Shown in pieces: positions 45,542 to 57,574 of a stretch of 64,000 bases of DNA. A model generated the notes under the pieces. The model saw only the letters and a program-made list of their open reading frames with translations, made no database searches and had not been told where the DNA came from. A program made the translations under genes and the position numbers. This stretch comes from Magnolia sinica (Eukaryota > Streptophyta > Magnoliopsida > Magnoliales > Magnoliaceae): NCBI RefSeq assembly GCF_029962835.1, contig NC_080584.1, forward strand, positions 76,536,862 through 76,600,861, read 5' to 3'. Position 1 is the stretch's first letter. Each line of letters starts with the position of its first letter.

Positions 45542-47782
45542 ACCATACATAAAGTGGTGGGCCAAGCAATACTCGTTCCAATTTCATCCCCAATTGTTTT
45601 ATATCGTCCATGGGTCCTTATCAAATCCTCATCATGTACCATTGCCACTTGAATAGATACTTCCCAGAAACCAACTCCAAGTTTTTGCCCCCCTACTTTG
45701 GCAATGGATCCGTGCTCAAAACGGTTCCTTTAGCTACAGTATCCCCAGGCCTTACAATACTCTTAAGAAGAACTTGAGTCACATTAGTGCAACTCGTAGA
45801 ATTCCCCTTATTCACCAAGTCTCTCTATAAATGATAAATCAATGTCAATTCTTGTATACAGCTCGAACTATGTATAATTGAAAACATATTACACATAAAA
45901 ATATACATGTATATATTATAATTACCTGAGGGGTTGGAACCAAGTGGCTTGATGATGAGGAGGGTTGGTTCAAGTTGAGATTAGCTGAAATACCTAATAA
46001 TGTAGCTAGATTAATGCTTGGATTCGTTATGGCAGCCATCAATGTTGTCATAGTTTCTCTTAGTGAAGATATTTGAACATCTCTATCAGCCATAGTTTCT
46101 CTTAGTGAAGATATTTGAGCATCTCTATCAGCCATAGTTTCTCTTAGGGAAGATATTTCAGCATGCAATTCCTCATATTGTTCATCTATCTTCTGAGCAT
46201 TGGAGGTCATCCCTTGGGACTGGACACTGTGGGATATTGTGCCCTATATATCAGAAGGAGAGGGACCTAACCCGTAAGTGCGGACACGGCCATGCCGTTC
46301 GTCACCCATGACTTCCGAGAATATAACTTTCCTCGCAGTGCTGTTATGTGAAGCTTTTGGCTGCTGCGAAGTTCGTTCATTTAATTGTTCCTACAATTAA
46401 AAATCACCAATTTAGATTTGATATTGCTAAAAGATTAAACAAAATAAGAAGATACAGATACATACCATTGCTCTTGCTGAGGCCTCATCCACAGGCATCC
46501 CATTCTTGCATGTATGTGTCAACAAGAACATATCTACTCGGGTTAAATCCTCCCCATTGGCCCTCTTGTTTCTCTATCATTATTTAAATAAGTTATATAT
46601 GAGAAATAGATTGACATCAAATTATTAGGTGATTAATAAAAAATTACCTCTTCTTCACGTATTCGCGTAAAGCTCTTCGTGCCTGCAGTGTGGCCAATGC
46701 ATTGTTTTCTTCAATTTTCCGTATTTATCTTATTACGGACCTAAAATGTGACACATCAACAGAGTAATTTATGAAATTTCAGCTTAAGACAGTTGTATAA
46801 TTTCATAATGTGAAGGTTTTAGTAACTACTCATCACATACCTTTGCCTCTTCAGAGTTCCAAAACTTAATGAGGGCCTTCCACTGATCCATTTGGACACG
46901 CTCATTGAGGTCTGCTAGCCGCGCCTCATCATTATCATGAGGCGAGTAGTGGAATTTCTTCAGTTCGCACTTCCAGTCCCTCCATTTTTTTCCAATTGAC
47001 ATCAACACCTAAGATTTAATCTCTTTGTCAAATTGAAACTTGGACTGCATCACATGAACAAAGTAGACAATCACATATTGAATAAAGAATAAATAATAAA
47101 ATAATAAAATACATAAAACAAATCACCATTACCATGACAAGTTCGTACATATCATCCTTCTTCTCGTTTGGCACTACCCTCCAATTAGAATATGTAAGGG
47201 GTGCGTAATCCCCATTACGTGCTATTGTCCCCAAAAAGTTTGTCAGCTTGCTAACATTTTCATTAACGGGTTGCCCTAGATTGTTGGTGGTAATAAAAAT
47301 GCATTGCCCTTCATGCATGTTCCAAACTTGATGGCATCGTGTGGGGCCTCGACTCCTTCTCTTCGTGAACAACAAATCTGTTGAAAAAAATGCACATAAA
47401 TAATATGCAGACTTGTATAGTTCATTAGCAAAAAATACATTAAATTTTTAAGGATATTAGAACCAATGCATAACATACCACTAGAAGTATCCTCTAATGA
47501 ATCAACTGTCTGGTGTGGATCCTGAGGCAAACTTTGGGAGAGACCTGCCATAGGTGGGGGAAGCTGGGGATGAGAAGGACCCGCTGTAGACTCGGGCAAC
47601 AAAGACTGGACTGGACCCAATGTAGCCGAGAAAGGCTGATGCTGGGAGGGACCCGCTATAGGCTGGGGCAACTAAGGCTGAGAGGGACTCACATCAGTCT
47701 CGGGTAGCTAAGGCTGATTGATGCCACCAGTCATAAGGCTTATCGGTAGCCTAGTCGTGCGTTTAGAACGAGCACATTTCAT
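45542..47782 (-). pseudogene. CACTA second gene (Transposase_24 / TNPA-like)
   Basis: Begins at 47782 (MKCARSKRTTRLPISLMTGG), followed by a degenerate Pro/Ser/Gln repeat (LPQPIAGPSQHQ, LPPPMAGLSQS). Later exons encode RRSRGPTRCHQVWNMHEGQC, SNWRVVPNEKKDDMYELV, SIGKKWRDWKCELKKFHYSP and DQWKALIKFWNSEEAK, the Plant_transposase/Transposase_24 signature. A coiled coil of three 14-residue repeats (SSLRETMADRDxQI, 46060-46170) follows, and a last exon (about 45542-45833) has STDPLPK, stop, then, in shifted frames, VSIQVAMVHDEDLIRTHGR and SIAWPTTLYM. The family binds subterminal repeats and assists TNP2. Intron borders (for example AG|gtaatt after VPTPQ) are visible. CAG-to-TAG stops occur twice in the Pro/Gln repeat and a stop follows STDPLPK. 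Confidence 0.75.
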
Positions 47783-48115
47783 GTCTTTAGAAGAACCTAA
47801 GTTTCATTAGTGAACAGATGCATGTTGATAAGACGATTCAATTTTGAATAAATAAATAACAGAACCATATGAAAAAAGACATTTTAATTTCTATTTCATA
47901 CATAAGGAAAACATGGTACTTAAGAAATCAATTATTGTACAAAATGTCATCTCCAATGGGATCAGATAACTCGGTATCATCTATTTGTTCTTCTACCATC
48001 GGCTAGGTGGGTGGTAAATATGTGACAATTGTTGTACCATCGACATCTGTCCTTTCCCAGCTAACAGTGTCATCACTCGAGTCCTCCAAACATTGATCAT
48101 CGCAGGGCGACATGC

Positions 48116-51100
48116 CTAAGAATGTATCAACTCATCTGCAGACTCTTGCCCATGCATCTCAAATAAGTCTCTAGGTTTCGTCCTCACTACAACATGCCAA
48201 TCCTTCTCGATGATGTCTTGTACATAAAACACCTGCTCAGCTTGAGATGCAAACACAAATAGTTCATTAGACAAATGTTGACCTGTATGGCATAATCGTT
48301 TCAAATTCACAAGTGTGAACCCCAACCCATCCCTCTTAACACCCCTGCCTTGAGATCGAACATTAACCCAATCACACCTAAATAATACAACCTTCCGAGT
48401 ACCACAATATTCCAGTTCTATGATGTCCGTCAATACACCATAGTATGTTACATCCCTGCAATGGGATTTCTGTCATTGGCACTTGCGAAGCTTGATGTCT
48501 TTGCGGTCAGAACAACTCCACTATGTTGAGTTTTTCTTTTTTTCTCACGATTTTGGTGTGAAATCTAAAGTCGTTTACAATAAAACCCTTATATCTTCTT
48601 GCCATACTAGGACCCCGAGCTAGCCATCTATGGTCTTCTGAAACCTGCTCATTCCTTTCATAGCGCAACTGTTCAACCTATCCAGATACCAAAAATATTC
48701 ATTCGAAAGCTCATGTTTGAATAATAAAGAATAAGAAACAAAAAACATGCACATGTCCTTGAACTTATCAAATCGACCACTTACACGATTACTAACCCAT
48801 TTATAAAATGTATCATTATGAATGCATTCTATGTCCCTTGGCAGTGCGCGACGATTCATCCGCTTAACAACATTCATATGTTCTCTGTAAAAGTCATTAG
48901 TTTAAGAAAAAAAAAAGAGAGTAAATTTATCTATGTATAAATTAAGTCCTATAGTTGGCTTACTCAAGAAATGGGCTGAGTTCATGGCAGTTAAACAGGA
49001 CATATTGATGTGCCTGTGCAAATGTAACGTTATCCAGTACACAATCCTCAAACTTCCCTAATGCACGACCTACTAGTGGGAAAATAGAGGATTGTTCTTC
49101 TATAACAGTGTTACCATAGTCATCATTTTGTATTGGCCGATTGAACCTTGTCTCTGTACCATGCAGGTACCTCGAGCAGAATGTTAAGCATTTCTTTTAC
49201 CAAGTACCCTTCCGCAATTGATCCCTCGGGCCGACTTCTATTACGCACATACGACTTTAATGTGAGTAGATATTTGTGATCACCAATAATAAAAAGTTTA
49301 AAAATATATGGTTGATTAGCATGACTAATATAGCATGACAAATAATTTTAATTTGTAAACATTAACACACACCTCTCAATGGGGTACATCCATCGATATT
49401 GTACCGGTCCAGCTATTTTTGCCTCACCCGCTAAATGAATGGTCAAATGCACCATAATATCAAAAAAAGCTGGTGAAAAAATCTTTTCTAAATGGTAAAG
49501 TGTTAACACAATTCGAGATTCCAATCGGTCAAAGTCTCTTACTCGACCAACTTTGTAACATAATTCTCTAAAGAATCCGCTCAATTCAAGTAAGACTGAG
49601 ATTATGTTCTTAGGTAATGTTGTTCGTATCACAATTGGAAGTAGTTGTTGTATCGTAATATGACAGTCGTGACTCTTGAGTCCTGAAATTTTACGCTCTT
49701 TGAGATGTACACAACGTGAAATATTGGCTGCATAACCATCTGAAACTTTCACCCGCTTTAAGATTTTACAAAAATCATCCTTCTCACTTGGTGACATAGT
49801 AAAGCATGCGGGTGGCAAATATGTCTTGTTAAATGAAAGTTGTTTTGGGTGTAATGTTTATCTTATACCCATATCTTGTAGGTCAAGACGTGCCTTTACA
49901 CTATCCTTTGTTTTCCCTGCAATATTCAACAGCGTCGCAAGCACATTGTCACATACATTGTTTTTAATATGCATCACATCCAAATTATGACGCAATAGAT
50001 TATGCTCCCAATACGACAAATCAAGGAAAATGCTATTCTTTTTCCAGTTATATCTTTCTTCCTCATTGTCTTCTCGTCTTCTCTTATGCCCATGACTGTC
50101 TATAGTCTTCTTCCCAAAGGTGACATTAATTCCCTGCAACTGGGCCAACACATCAGAACCAAATAGTGGAGTTAGCGCCTCACCAAATTCTTCCGTTGCA
50201 TCAAAGGATCTGCTATCAGTTTTAAACTTATGATCATGTTCTAAAAATCTACGATGACCCATATAACAAAACTTTCGACTATGTTTTAACCATTTAGACG
50301 AAGTGTCCTTATTATAACAAGGACAAGCGAGACGTCCTTTAGTGCTCCATCCAGACAAGTTTGCATATGCAGGGAAGTCATTGATAGTCCACAACAATGC
50401 CGCACGTAATCGAAACGTCTCATTGCTTGAGGCATCATAAGTGTCTGCACCAACCTCCCATAATTCCTTCAACTCATTTATCAAAGGTTGCATATACACG
50501 TCAATGTCATTACGGGGTCTATAAGGGCCAGGAATAAGTAAGGACAACATGAGATTAGGTTCCTTCATACACATCCATGGTGGTAAGTTATATGGTATCA
50601 GAATAACAGGACATGTGCCGTGAGCAATACTCATTGTCCTGAATGGATTGAAACCGTCAGCTACTAACCCAAGTCTAACATTACGACCGTCCGAAGAAAA
50701 GCTTAGGTGGTTGTGGTCAAAAGTTTTCCACACTGGGGAATCAGCAGGATGCCTTAATATTCCATCCTCGGTGCGTCCTACTTCATGCCATTTCATAGAG
50801 GAAGCTGTTTTTGATGACAAACACAACCTTTGAAGCCTTGGTTTCAAGGGAAAATGACGCAATATCTTAGCTGGAATTTTTTGATCCTTTGCAAAGGAAG
50901 AAGATCCCTCATCATCTGACTGATGTTCAGCCATTTTCCATCTGGAAGTACCATATATAGCACATGATTGCTCATTGATGACCTCCTTCCAGTACAACAT
51001 ACAATCATTGGGACATGCATTAATTTTGTTATATTTGAGGCCTAACTCCCCAATAATCTTCTTCATTTCATAGAAAGACTTTGACAACATTTCACCCTCG

Positions 51101-51760
51101 GGAAGAGCCTCCTTCAACAATTCAAGTAACATGGTGAATGATTTATCACTCCATCCACCAAAGCACTTTATGTGATATAGTTTCATAACGAAAGAAAGTT
51201 TAGTGAATTTCTTACAACCTACGTACAATTCCTGATCAGCATCTTCTACCAATTTGAAAAATTGTTGTGCTTCAGTATTCTGCCCCTGTGTAGGTCCGTA
51301 TGACGTGTGGCCCGCATCACTCTTTTCACCATTTAGATTTGAAATACCGAATACATCATGTAACAATCCGTGCATATCATCGTGTGGATCTGGATTATCA
51401 CCTACGACATTTGTGGTAGCAGGCATGGAAGAAGACGTAACCTCCCCATGGAAACGCCAGTAGGTGTAACTTGTATTAAATCCATCACACGCGATATGAT
51501 CATATGTTACTTCTCGAGACACCCAGAAGTTATTATTACAGCTCTCACATGGACATCGGATCCTCCCTCCATTACTTGCATTTGCAAATGCAAAATCTAT
51601 AAATTTTGCAGCTCCATTTAAGTATGCGTCGCTGACCCTAAATCAGATAATGAAATTAGAGGATATGTCAAAAGAACACATCTTGACCACTAAACCACAA
51701 CAACTAAGATGAGAAGTTTCTAAATGGATACCTTGGTAGATGAATCCAACTCTTATCCAT
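48116..51760 (-). pseudogene. CACTA TNP2-type transposase
   Basis: Exon 1 is 51760-51732 (MDKSWIHLPR, donor AAG|gtatcc) and joins in frame to exon 2 from 51638 (VSDAYLNGAAKFIDFAFANA, IRCPCESCNN, DGFNTSYTYWRFHGE). The Transposase_21 core follows (NACPNDCMLYWKE, GLVADGFNPFRTMSIAHGTC, RAALLWTINDFPAYANLSGW, KGRLACPCYN, WEHNLLRHNLDVMHIKNNVC). DUF4218 (49818-49370; SGLKSHDCHITIQQLLPIVI, YRWMYPIER) and a DUF4216-like C-terminal domain (48433-48116; LFRCDWVNVRSQGRGVKRDG) complete the family architecture. A TAA splits the core from DUF4218 (near 49857), and an extra base near 49190 shifts frame in SIAEGYLVKE. Otherwise it is well preserved, suggesting fairly recent inactivation. Confidence 0.88.
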
Positions 51761-54376
51761 AAGTATCTTCCTCAACCACTCAGACGGGTTAGTGAAAATA
51801 CACTCTGGGCCTGACAAAGCTTCCTAATATAATTTAAACAAGCCCCATTATCATCCGTTCATTTAGCAAAGGAAGCCAAGTTACAATAATAATTTGCCCC
51901 CCTAAAAAGACATCCCATCACCTCTTCAATCTACACAGAATGGTTTTAGCCAAGATATATTAAGTAACCCTAGCCAAAATAACTGGAGAAATGTTTAATC
52001 TACACAACTAAAAGTACTGAGAACACAAGTACCTCTCTTGTTGAATTACTTTAAGAACGCCATAACCAAGATAAGTCTTGCACACCAGTGGAATGTTTCT
52101 TGGAAGAATTTTACTCCACTACCATTATATGAGCATCGAAAATCACAAAAGGCAAACATTTCTACAGAAATCCACCCAATAGTTAAAATTGATGTCCCGA
52201 AACCAAAAATGGATCAAACCATAAAAACCAAAGCATAGACTCCAAAGGTCTTTGTAAATTTCTTCATCTATTGCATAAACAACGCTAAATGATAGTTCCA
52301 AGCATAAGATCTTTGTAAATTTTCTCATTGTAAATGATAGTTCCAGGTAGGCCATACAATCCATGGTTAGGTGTTCTCCCAAGCTAGCAATCCCAAGAGG
52401 GAAAAAAATAGCTTAAAACTAGGAATAAGAAAACATTACCTTAATGTAAGTGAGGGGCCTCGGCCTTTATGATACCATGTGCAATAGGAGGTAAGAATGT
52501 CAAGTGCAAATACCTGAGCAAAGCACATAAAGAGAAAATAGCTCAGTTATAGGCATAGATACTGCTACATTGATGTTTTTGAACATGTCATTCTAAGCCA
52601 AAAAAATTAAAAAAAATGAAAAACATAGATTTGCTAAGCCACACGTGTGTGTAGTAAAGCTCATTTACAAGTGTCAGCATGGCACAATTGGTACAAGACC
52701 CAATCCATTATATTACAGGAGGAAATGGAGAGAAATCACAAATCATCATCATCAGGTAATGTTAATGATTTTATTTTTTTCACAGAAAGGTTGCAACAAA
52801 CCCACTCTTACGAATTTTTTTCCAAGCTTCTTTGAAGCCTCGCTCAGTCTAACACTTGAAACAATAAGCCATGCATCATGTGGAGTTATAAAACAAAATT
52901 AGAAACTTCTAGCAAACAAAGGGATTCCATCAAACTTTTGAACTAAAAATGAAAAAGAATTGCAGTGGACAATGGACATTGCTCACCAAAGAGTTCAAGG
53001 CCTTTCACAATTGTGACACATTTGTGTTTATTTCGAACAACCTTTTCAATGACAACTTCTTGTTTCTCTTACACAAACATTTGCATTTCAATGAAGAACA
53101 GAAACTGATGGAACATTACTAACTCAGATATGAATGACTGGAGTATTAGTCTCGATATAAAATGATGAAAACTCAACAATTGCGAAGTTGGCAATGGCAA
53201 AAGAAAGATTGATAGCATGAAGTCATCATATAGAATCATAACCCCAACAAGTTCATGTCGCTATCTAGTTTTGAATAGTATTTTTGTTCTGCAATAAAAA
53301 GTCATTCCTAAACATGAATAAACAAATGCACATCACAAATCAATTAACCTTTAAAACTATAAATCCAGAATGTTCAAATGAGTTAATCATAGAACAAAAC
53401 TACTCAAACAACCATGAAGCTATATAATCAATTAACCGCTGAGTAGCAGCAAAACAAAAATCAGCTACCAATATTGCTCTGAAACTGACTGTGATTAACA
53501 CTTAAATCATAGAACAAAACTACTCAAACCGCTGAGTAGCAGCAAAACAAATCAGGACCTTACAGTTCATTCCATGCTTCTAAGCATCCCATGCTAACTA
53601 AGTTCATTCAAGCCATAGATTAAACCCTCTTCTAGCATATTGGATGTCCCTTGGTTGGAGGAACTGAGCATGCTTCATTTGTTTCCACCTTAATTATCCA
53701 TCCATTTAAATTTTCAAGTCCTACCAAAAAGGAACCTCGAAATAGAGGCGAACATGAAATGTTTCCTGTTTCTCTCAATGCCTCGAACAATGGGCAGTTG
53801 ATGATTAGTATCCATCTCCTGAATCAATATTGCAAGTGTTCTGCAGGCCTCAGGGTACATCCAAATAGAAACTTGCATTATTAAATAAAAAAGAGAGAAA
53901 AAGAAAAGAAACATAATACCTCAACCTACATCACAAACATGTGGATTGCTATCATGTGTTTAACAAACCAACAAGCATCGCTTATTCCAATGAACTGTAA
54001 CAAGTTGAAATAACACATGAAAAAAATAAAAAATTTACTATCTTTCCCAACAGTAAGAAGGAACTAAAGAATATAGAACATTTACTCAATAATATTAACA
54101 CTAAAACCAAAAAAGACATGCATCCAATTGCAATCGCCAATAACGACAAAACTTGGTCACCAAGTCACATCTTGCTAATCAAGAAGCATGAAAATATATC
54201 AAAACAAAAACAGAGCAAAGTGATCTGTCATTTTGAAAAGACTAGTGAACCAAGCATTCATCCATACCGTATGTCCCAAAATCTTAGTCCTTCATGTCCA
54301 GCAGTCACTATTACATTTGCACTCTCTACATCTTTGCACATCATATACTTGCATTTCAGACAAATCAATCAAAAAA

Positions 54377-54418
<42 letters not shown>

Positions 54419-55462
54419 ATAGAAATACAAGATCATCATTGTCTACTTCTTCTTAGCCTTAACCCAGTTAATTGTGGTTGGCTATATGAATATTGTTCTA
54501 ACATTCCACTCTAAACAGTGAGGATAGACAGCTTGGATGCTTGACACATTAGACAGCTTGGCAAATACAGTTCGGAGGGGCATGGAATGGTAGGCATTCA
54601 TTATAATAATTAGCAAGCCTCCATAAAACATTATAACAAGAGAAAATAACACCCACATTGCTGAAGAAATGCTATTGCTGTATTCAAAAGATGAAATTAA
54701 CAAAAATAAGACTCATGCTTTGCTAGCACCACAATGACAATGATAAAGCCTTTAGAAGAAACAAAAAAGTAGGCCAGATGAGAAGTTTCAGCCAGTATCT
54801 TAAATAGCTTACACTACCTTCAACCTACGTAGCTCATTAAAATAGCTTTAAGTCACATGTAGTAGATACTACACACAAAGTAGCATATGGTACAAACTAC
54901 ATAGCTCACATTCCATCAATGGACAAGATTAAACAGTAGCCCACTAACAAAAAAAAAAAGAAGACTGGAGGATCATACAATTTCTATGAAGACTCCAAAA
55001 CCTTCTAGTACTTTACAAATCTAAAATGGTTCTGGAAAATGGACATCTAGGCGGGGCCTAAATGTAGGGGGCACCACTGACTTACTAAATTGTAGCCGCA
55101 TAACTGTTATAGAGCAAGATCTTGGGCCAAAATGGAAAATGTTGTCGGATCTAAACCCCAGCTGTACCCATCAAGATTGAAAATTGAGGCCTCAGCCCCA
55201 TCCTCTGGAAACTTGACCAAAAACATTCAAACCCATCCAATGACTGCATGGCATTTACCAAGCTAACACCAATAGAAAGAAAACCCGTGATGGCAAATCA
55301 GAAATTGAACTCAACATCAAATATCCACATATAAAATGTATCAAATCAATCCTTTTTTCCAACATCAAATATCCAGATATGACATGTATCAAATCAATCC
55401 TTTTTTTAATGGTGCCTACAACTTCGCATATGGTTTTCAAAATAGATCTAAATAGGAAACGA
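51761..55462. other. CACTA 5' region, no gene recognised
   Basis: About 3.7 kb between the transposase start and the APX retrocopy. AT-rich, with a local duplication (atcatagaacaaaactactc at about 53389 and 53507) and a (CA)n microsatellite at 54381-54415. A minus-strand frame at 53714-53860 (YPEACRTLAILIQEMDTNHQ) is open but unassigned. It may contain unrecognised captured introns. Confidence 0.35.
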
Positions 55463-56596
55463 TACTCTTGAATTATCTTTTTTTTAAAAAAAACATAACA
55501 TTTGCACAAACTAATCTTCAAATTACCAAAAAGGAGAAAATATATCACTCCCTACTATTTCAGTACTTGAGCCACAAAAAACAGAACATTAAAAGCCAAA
55601 CAGCTCATTGCCATGGAAATTCGTAAATCAAAATGAAGACTTGAGGCCTTGTATTTATTTCGATAGTAGTCATCATCACTACTACTAACAGCCCATTTTA
55701 ACTTCCATCCCTACTTCCCTCCACATCATTAAGATTTTCAAATCAGCACTCAGCGAATCCCAATTCAGAAAGCTTCAAATGAGCTTCAGCATAATCTGCA
55801 AAGAAAGCATCCTCATCGGCAGCATATTTTTCAACAAGGGGATAGAAAACTGGATCACTAAGAAGGGCTTTGTCTGTTGGAAGCTAGAGAAGACCCTCTT
55901 TCTCTTCACTCAGAAGCTCTATGAAGTAGGTATTATCGAAGATCAGGGGATCAGTAGTCCAAGCTCCCTCAAATCCAGAGGGCTCCTTGTGGCACCTTCC
56001 CAGGGTGTGTCCACCAGAGAGAGCAACAATGTCTTGATCACTGAGACCCATGTGACCAAATACATCCCTCAAGTGGTCAGAACCTTTGGTGGCTTCTAGA
56101 AGGTGGCCTTCTGGAGGGGGTTCAGGCTTGTCCTCCCTCCCAGGATGGAAAGGAACCTCAGGGCCTCCAGTAACTTCTACACCAACAACACCAGCCAACT
56201 GGTCAAAATTAACATTAGACAAGATGGAGAACTACACCCTGATGGGCTCTAAGAGCCTGATAGCGATGTCAAGGCCATTGTTGGCGCCATGAGAAAGCTC
56301 AGCCGGCTTCCTGATTGTCCCAAATGGACCACCTGTCCTCATCTTAACATCGTAAGTACCAGCTGAGTGCCATGCCAATCGGAGAATAATGGGGGCACAA
56401 TGTTTCACAGCAATGAGTCCCCTGAGCTTCCTCTTGCATTTCTCAATTGGCTGCTTGTATTCATCGCTCACAGTGGGATATGACTTCCCCATGCTTTCTA
56501 AAGGGATGAAGGAGAGGGAGTGTGTGGGTGTTGAGAGCAAAAGCCAAGGAACAAAAAGGGTAGATGGCATGAGCAGAACCTACTCTTGAATTATCT
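55463..56596 (-). pseudogene. APX1: Processed retrocopy of cytosolic ascorbate peroxidase
   Basis: Coding part 56492-55743 (250 codons including the stop; the family is 250 aa), with no introns although plant APX genes have many. Reads [20 protein letters not shown]; active site [12 protein letters not shown] with Arg38, Trp41 and His42; [40 protein letters not shown]; the proximal heme His in [20 protein letters not shown]; ending [15 protein letters not shown]. The enzyme reduces H2O2 with ascorbate. An identical 16-bp duplication TACTCTTGAATTATCT flanks it (55463-55478, 56581-56596), with a T run (poly-A tail) next to the left copy. This is the hallmark of L1-mediated retroposition. Two stops at CAG codons (after PIRV and EEKEGLL) but no frame shift, so it is fairly young. 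Confidence 0.95.
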
Positions 56597-57099
56597 AATC
56601 CTGATAAAAACATAGCAATCAATCGATCAACCAAATATGTTGTGATAAACTCGCATTCCATGTTGTACCTCCCATCATAAGGAAAAAACCCTAGAAATCG
56701 AACAAATCATGCTGATAAGAATAATGATAACTATAGATCATGTACCTTCCCTTCTATTCATAACAGAGCATAGAAACAACAAAACCCTAGAAATCCAAGG
56801 AAGCAAATGATCCAGTGAATCTCCTCCTGTAAAATCCCAAATCCAGACAAGTCAACAAAACCATTAAAGATTTAAAGAGAGAGAGAGAGAGAGCATTAAG
56901 ACCTTATTCGCTCGTTGCTCTCTCAAAACCTGGAGCAATCTCAAAACTTGGGAGATTCGTGAGAGGAATGAGATGCAGAGACAGAGAGATGAAAGGGAAT
57001 TAGGGGAGTAGAGGGCCAGGAGAGAGAGAGAGGGAAGGGAATCTGGGGCGTAGGGGGTGGGAGAGAGAGAGAGAGGGAAGGGAATCGGGGGCGTAGGGG

Positions 57100-57148
<49 letters not shown>

Positions 57149-57300
57149 TCGGTAGGATATCGAAGGGAGGAGAGAAGAGGGAAGATGGGTTTTGGTAGAA
57201 AATAGGTGGGAGAAGAAGAAGCGGGATGGAATTTAGGATGGGCGCGCGCATTTTGGATTCGGGAATAGGGCTGTAATTGGGTTTTTTTTTAATTTCAAAA
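56597..57300. other. CACTA right subterminal region, GA-rich
   Basis: Non-coding. (GA)n tracts at 56876-56892 and 57102-57145 and GA-rich flanks. The Leu/Ser-rich frames opposite are artefacts. The leader or promoter of the leftward CACTA genes should lie in this right-hand end. Confidence 0.5.
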
Positions 57301-57574
57301 TAGCAGCGGTGGCCCATTTTGTACATGGGCGGCCACATGAAAACGCCCCTCATTTCAGCTACAGTGGCAGTTTGTTGTGGCTGCTTGTGCTAAAAACGCC
57401 CCTAATAGCTATATTTCTTGTAGTGAAAAAGAATAGAAGCCACACCTATCCTATACCGACCCACCCGCAAAACCAGACACACAACAAAGGGCTGATCAGA
57501 GGAGCTATACAAAAGGACTCCTGTAGAACCCACACGAAAGACCGAAAGAAAGAAAGCTGAAGCATGGACTACAC

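Larger units (their letters stand above)
34634..57425 (-). mobile_element. 22.8-kb CACTA (En/Spm) transposon with captured host gene fragments
   Basis: The left end is ACTACAAGAAAAATG (the leading C of CACTA lost) and the right end is the inverse, atttcttgtagtg. AAA flanks both sides (34631-34633, 57426-57428), as a 3-bp target duplication would. The outer DNA on both sides is the same LINE 3'UTR, which independently proves the two ends belong together. Inside are both CACTA genes, read leftward from the right end, plus pieces of at least four host genes, a MITE, a solo LTR and a retrocopy. It is a Pack-CACTA-type element. The transposase has at least one stop and one frame shift, so it is probably not autonomous now. 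Confidence 0.88.

Noticed and set aside
57000-57353. Ser/Leu-repeat open frame
   Set aside because: Translation of (GA)n microsatellite and the CACTA end.
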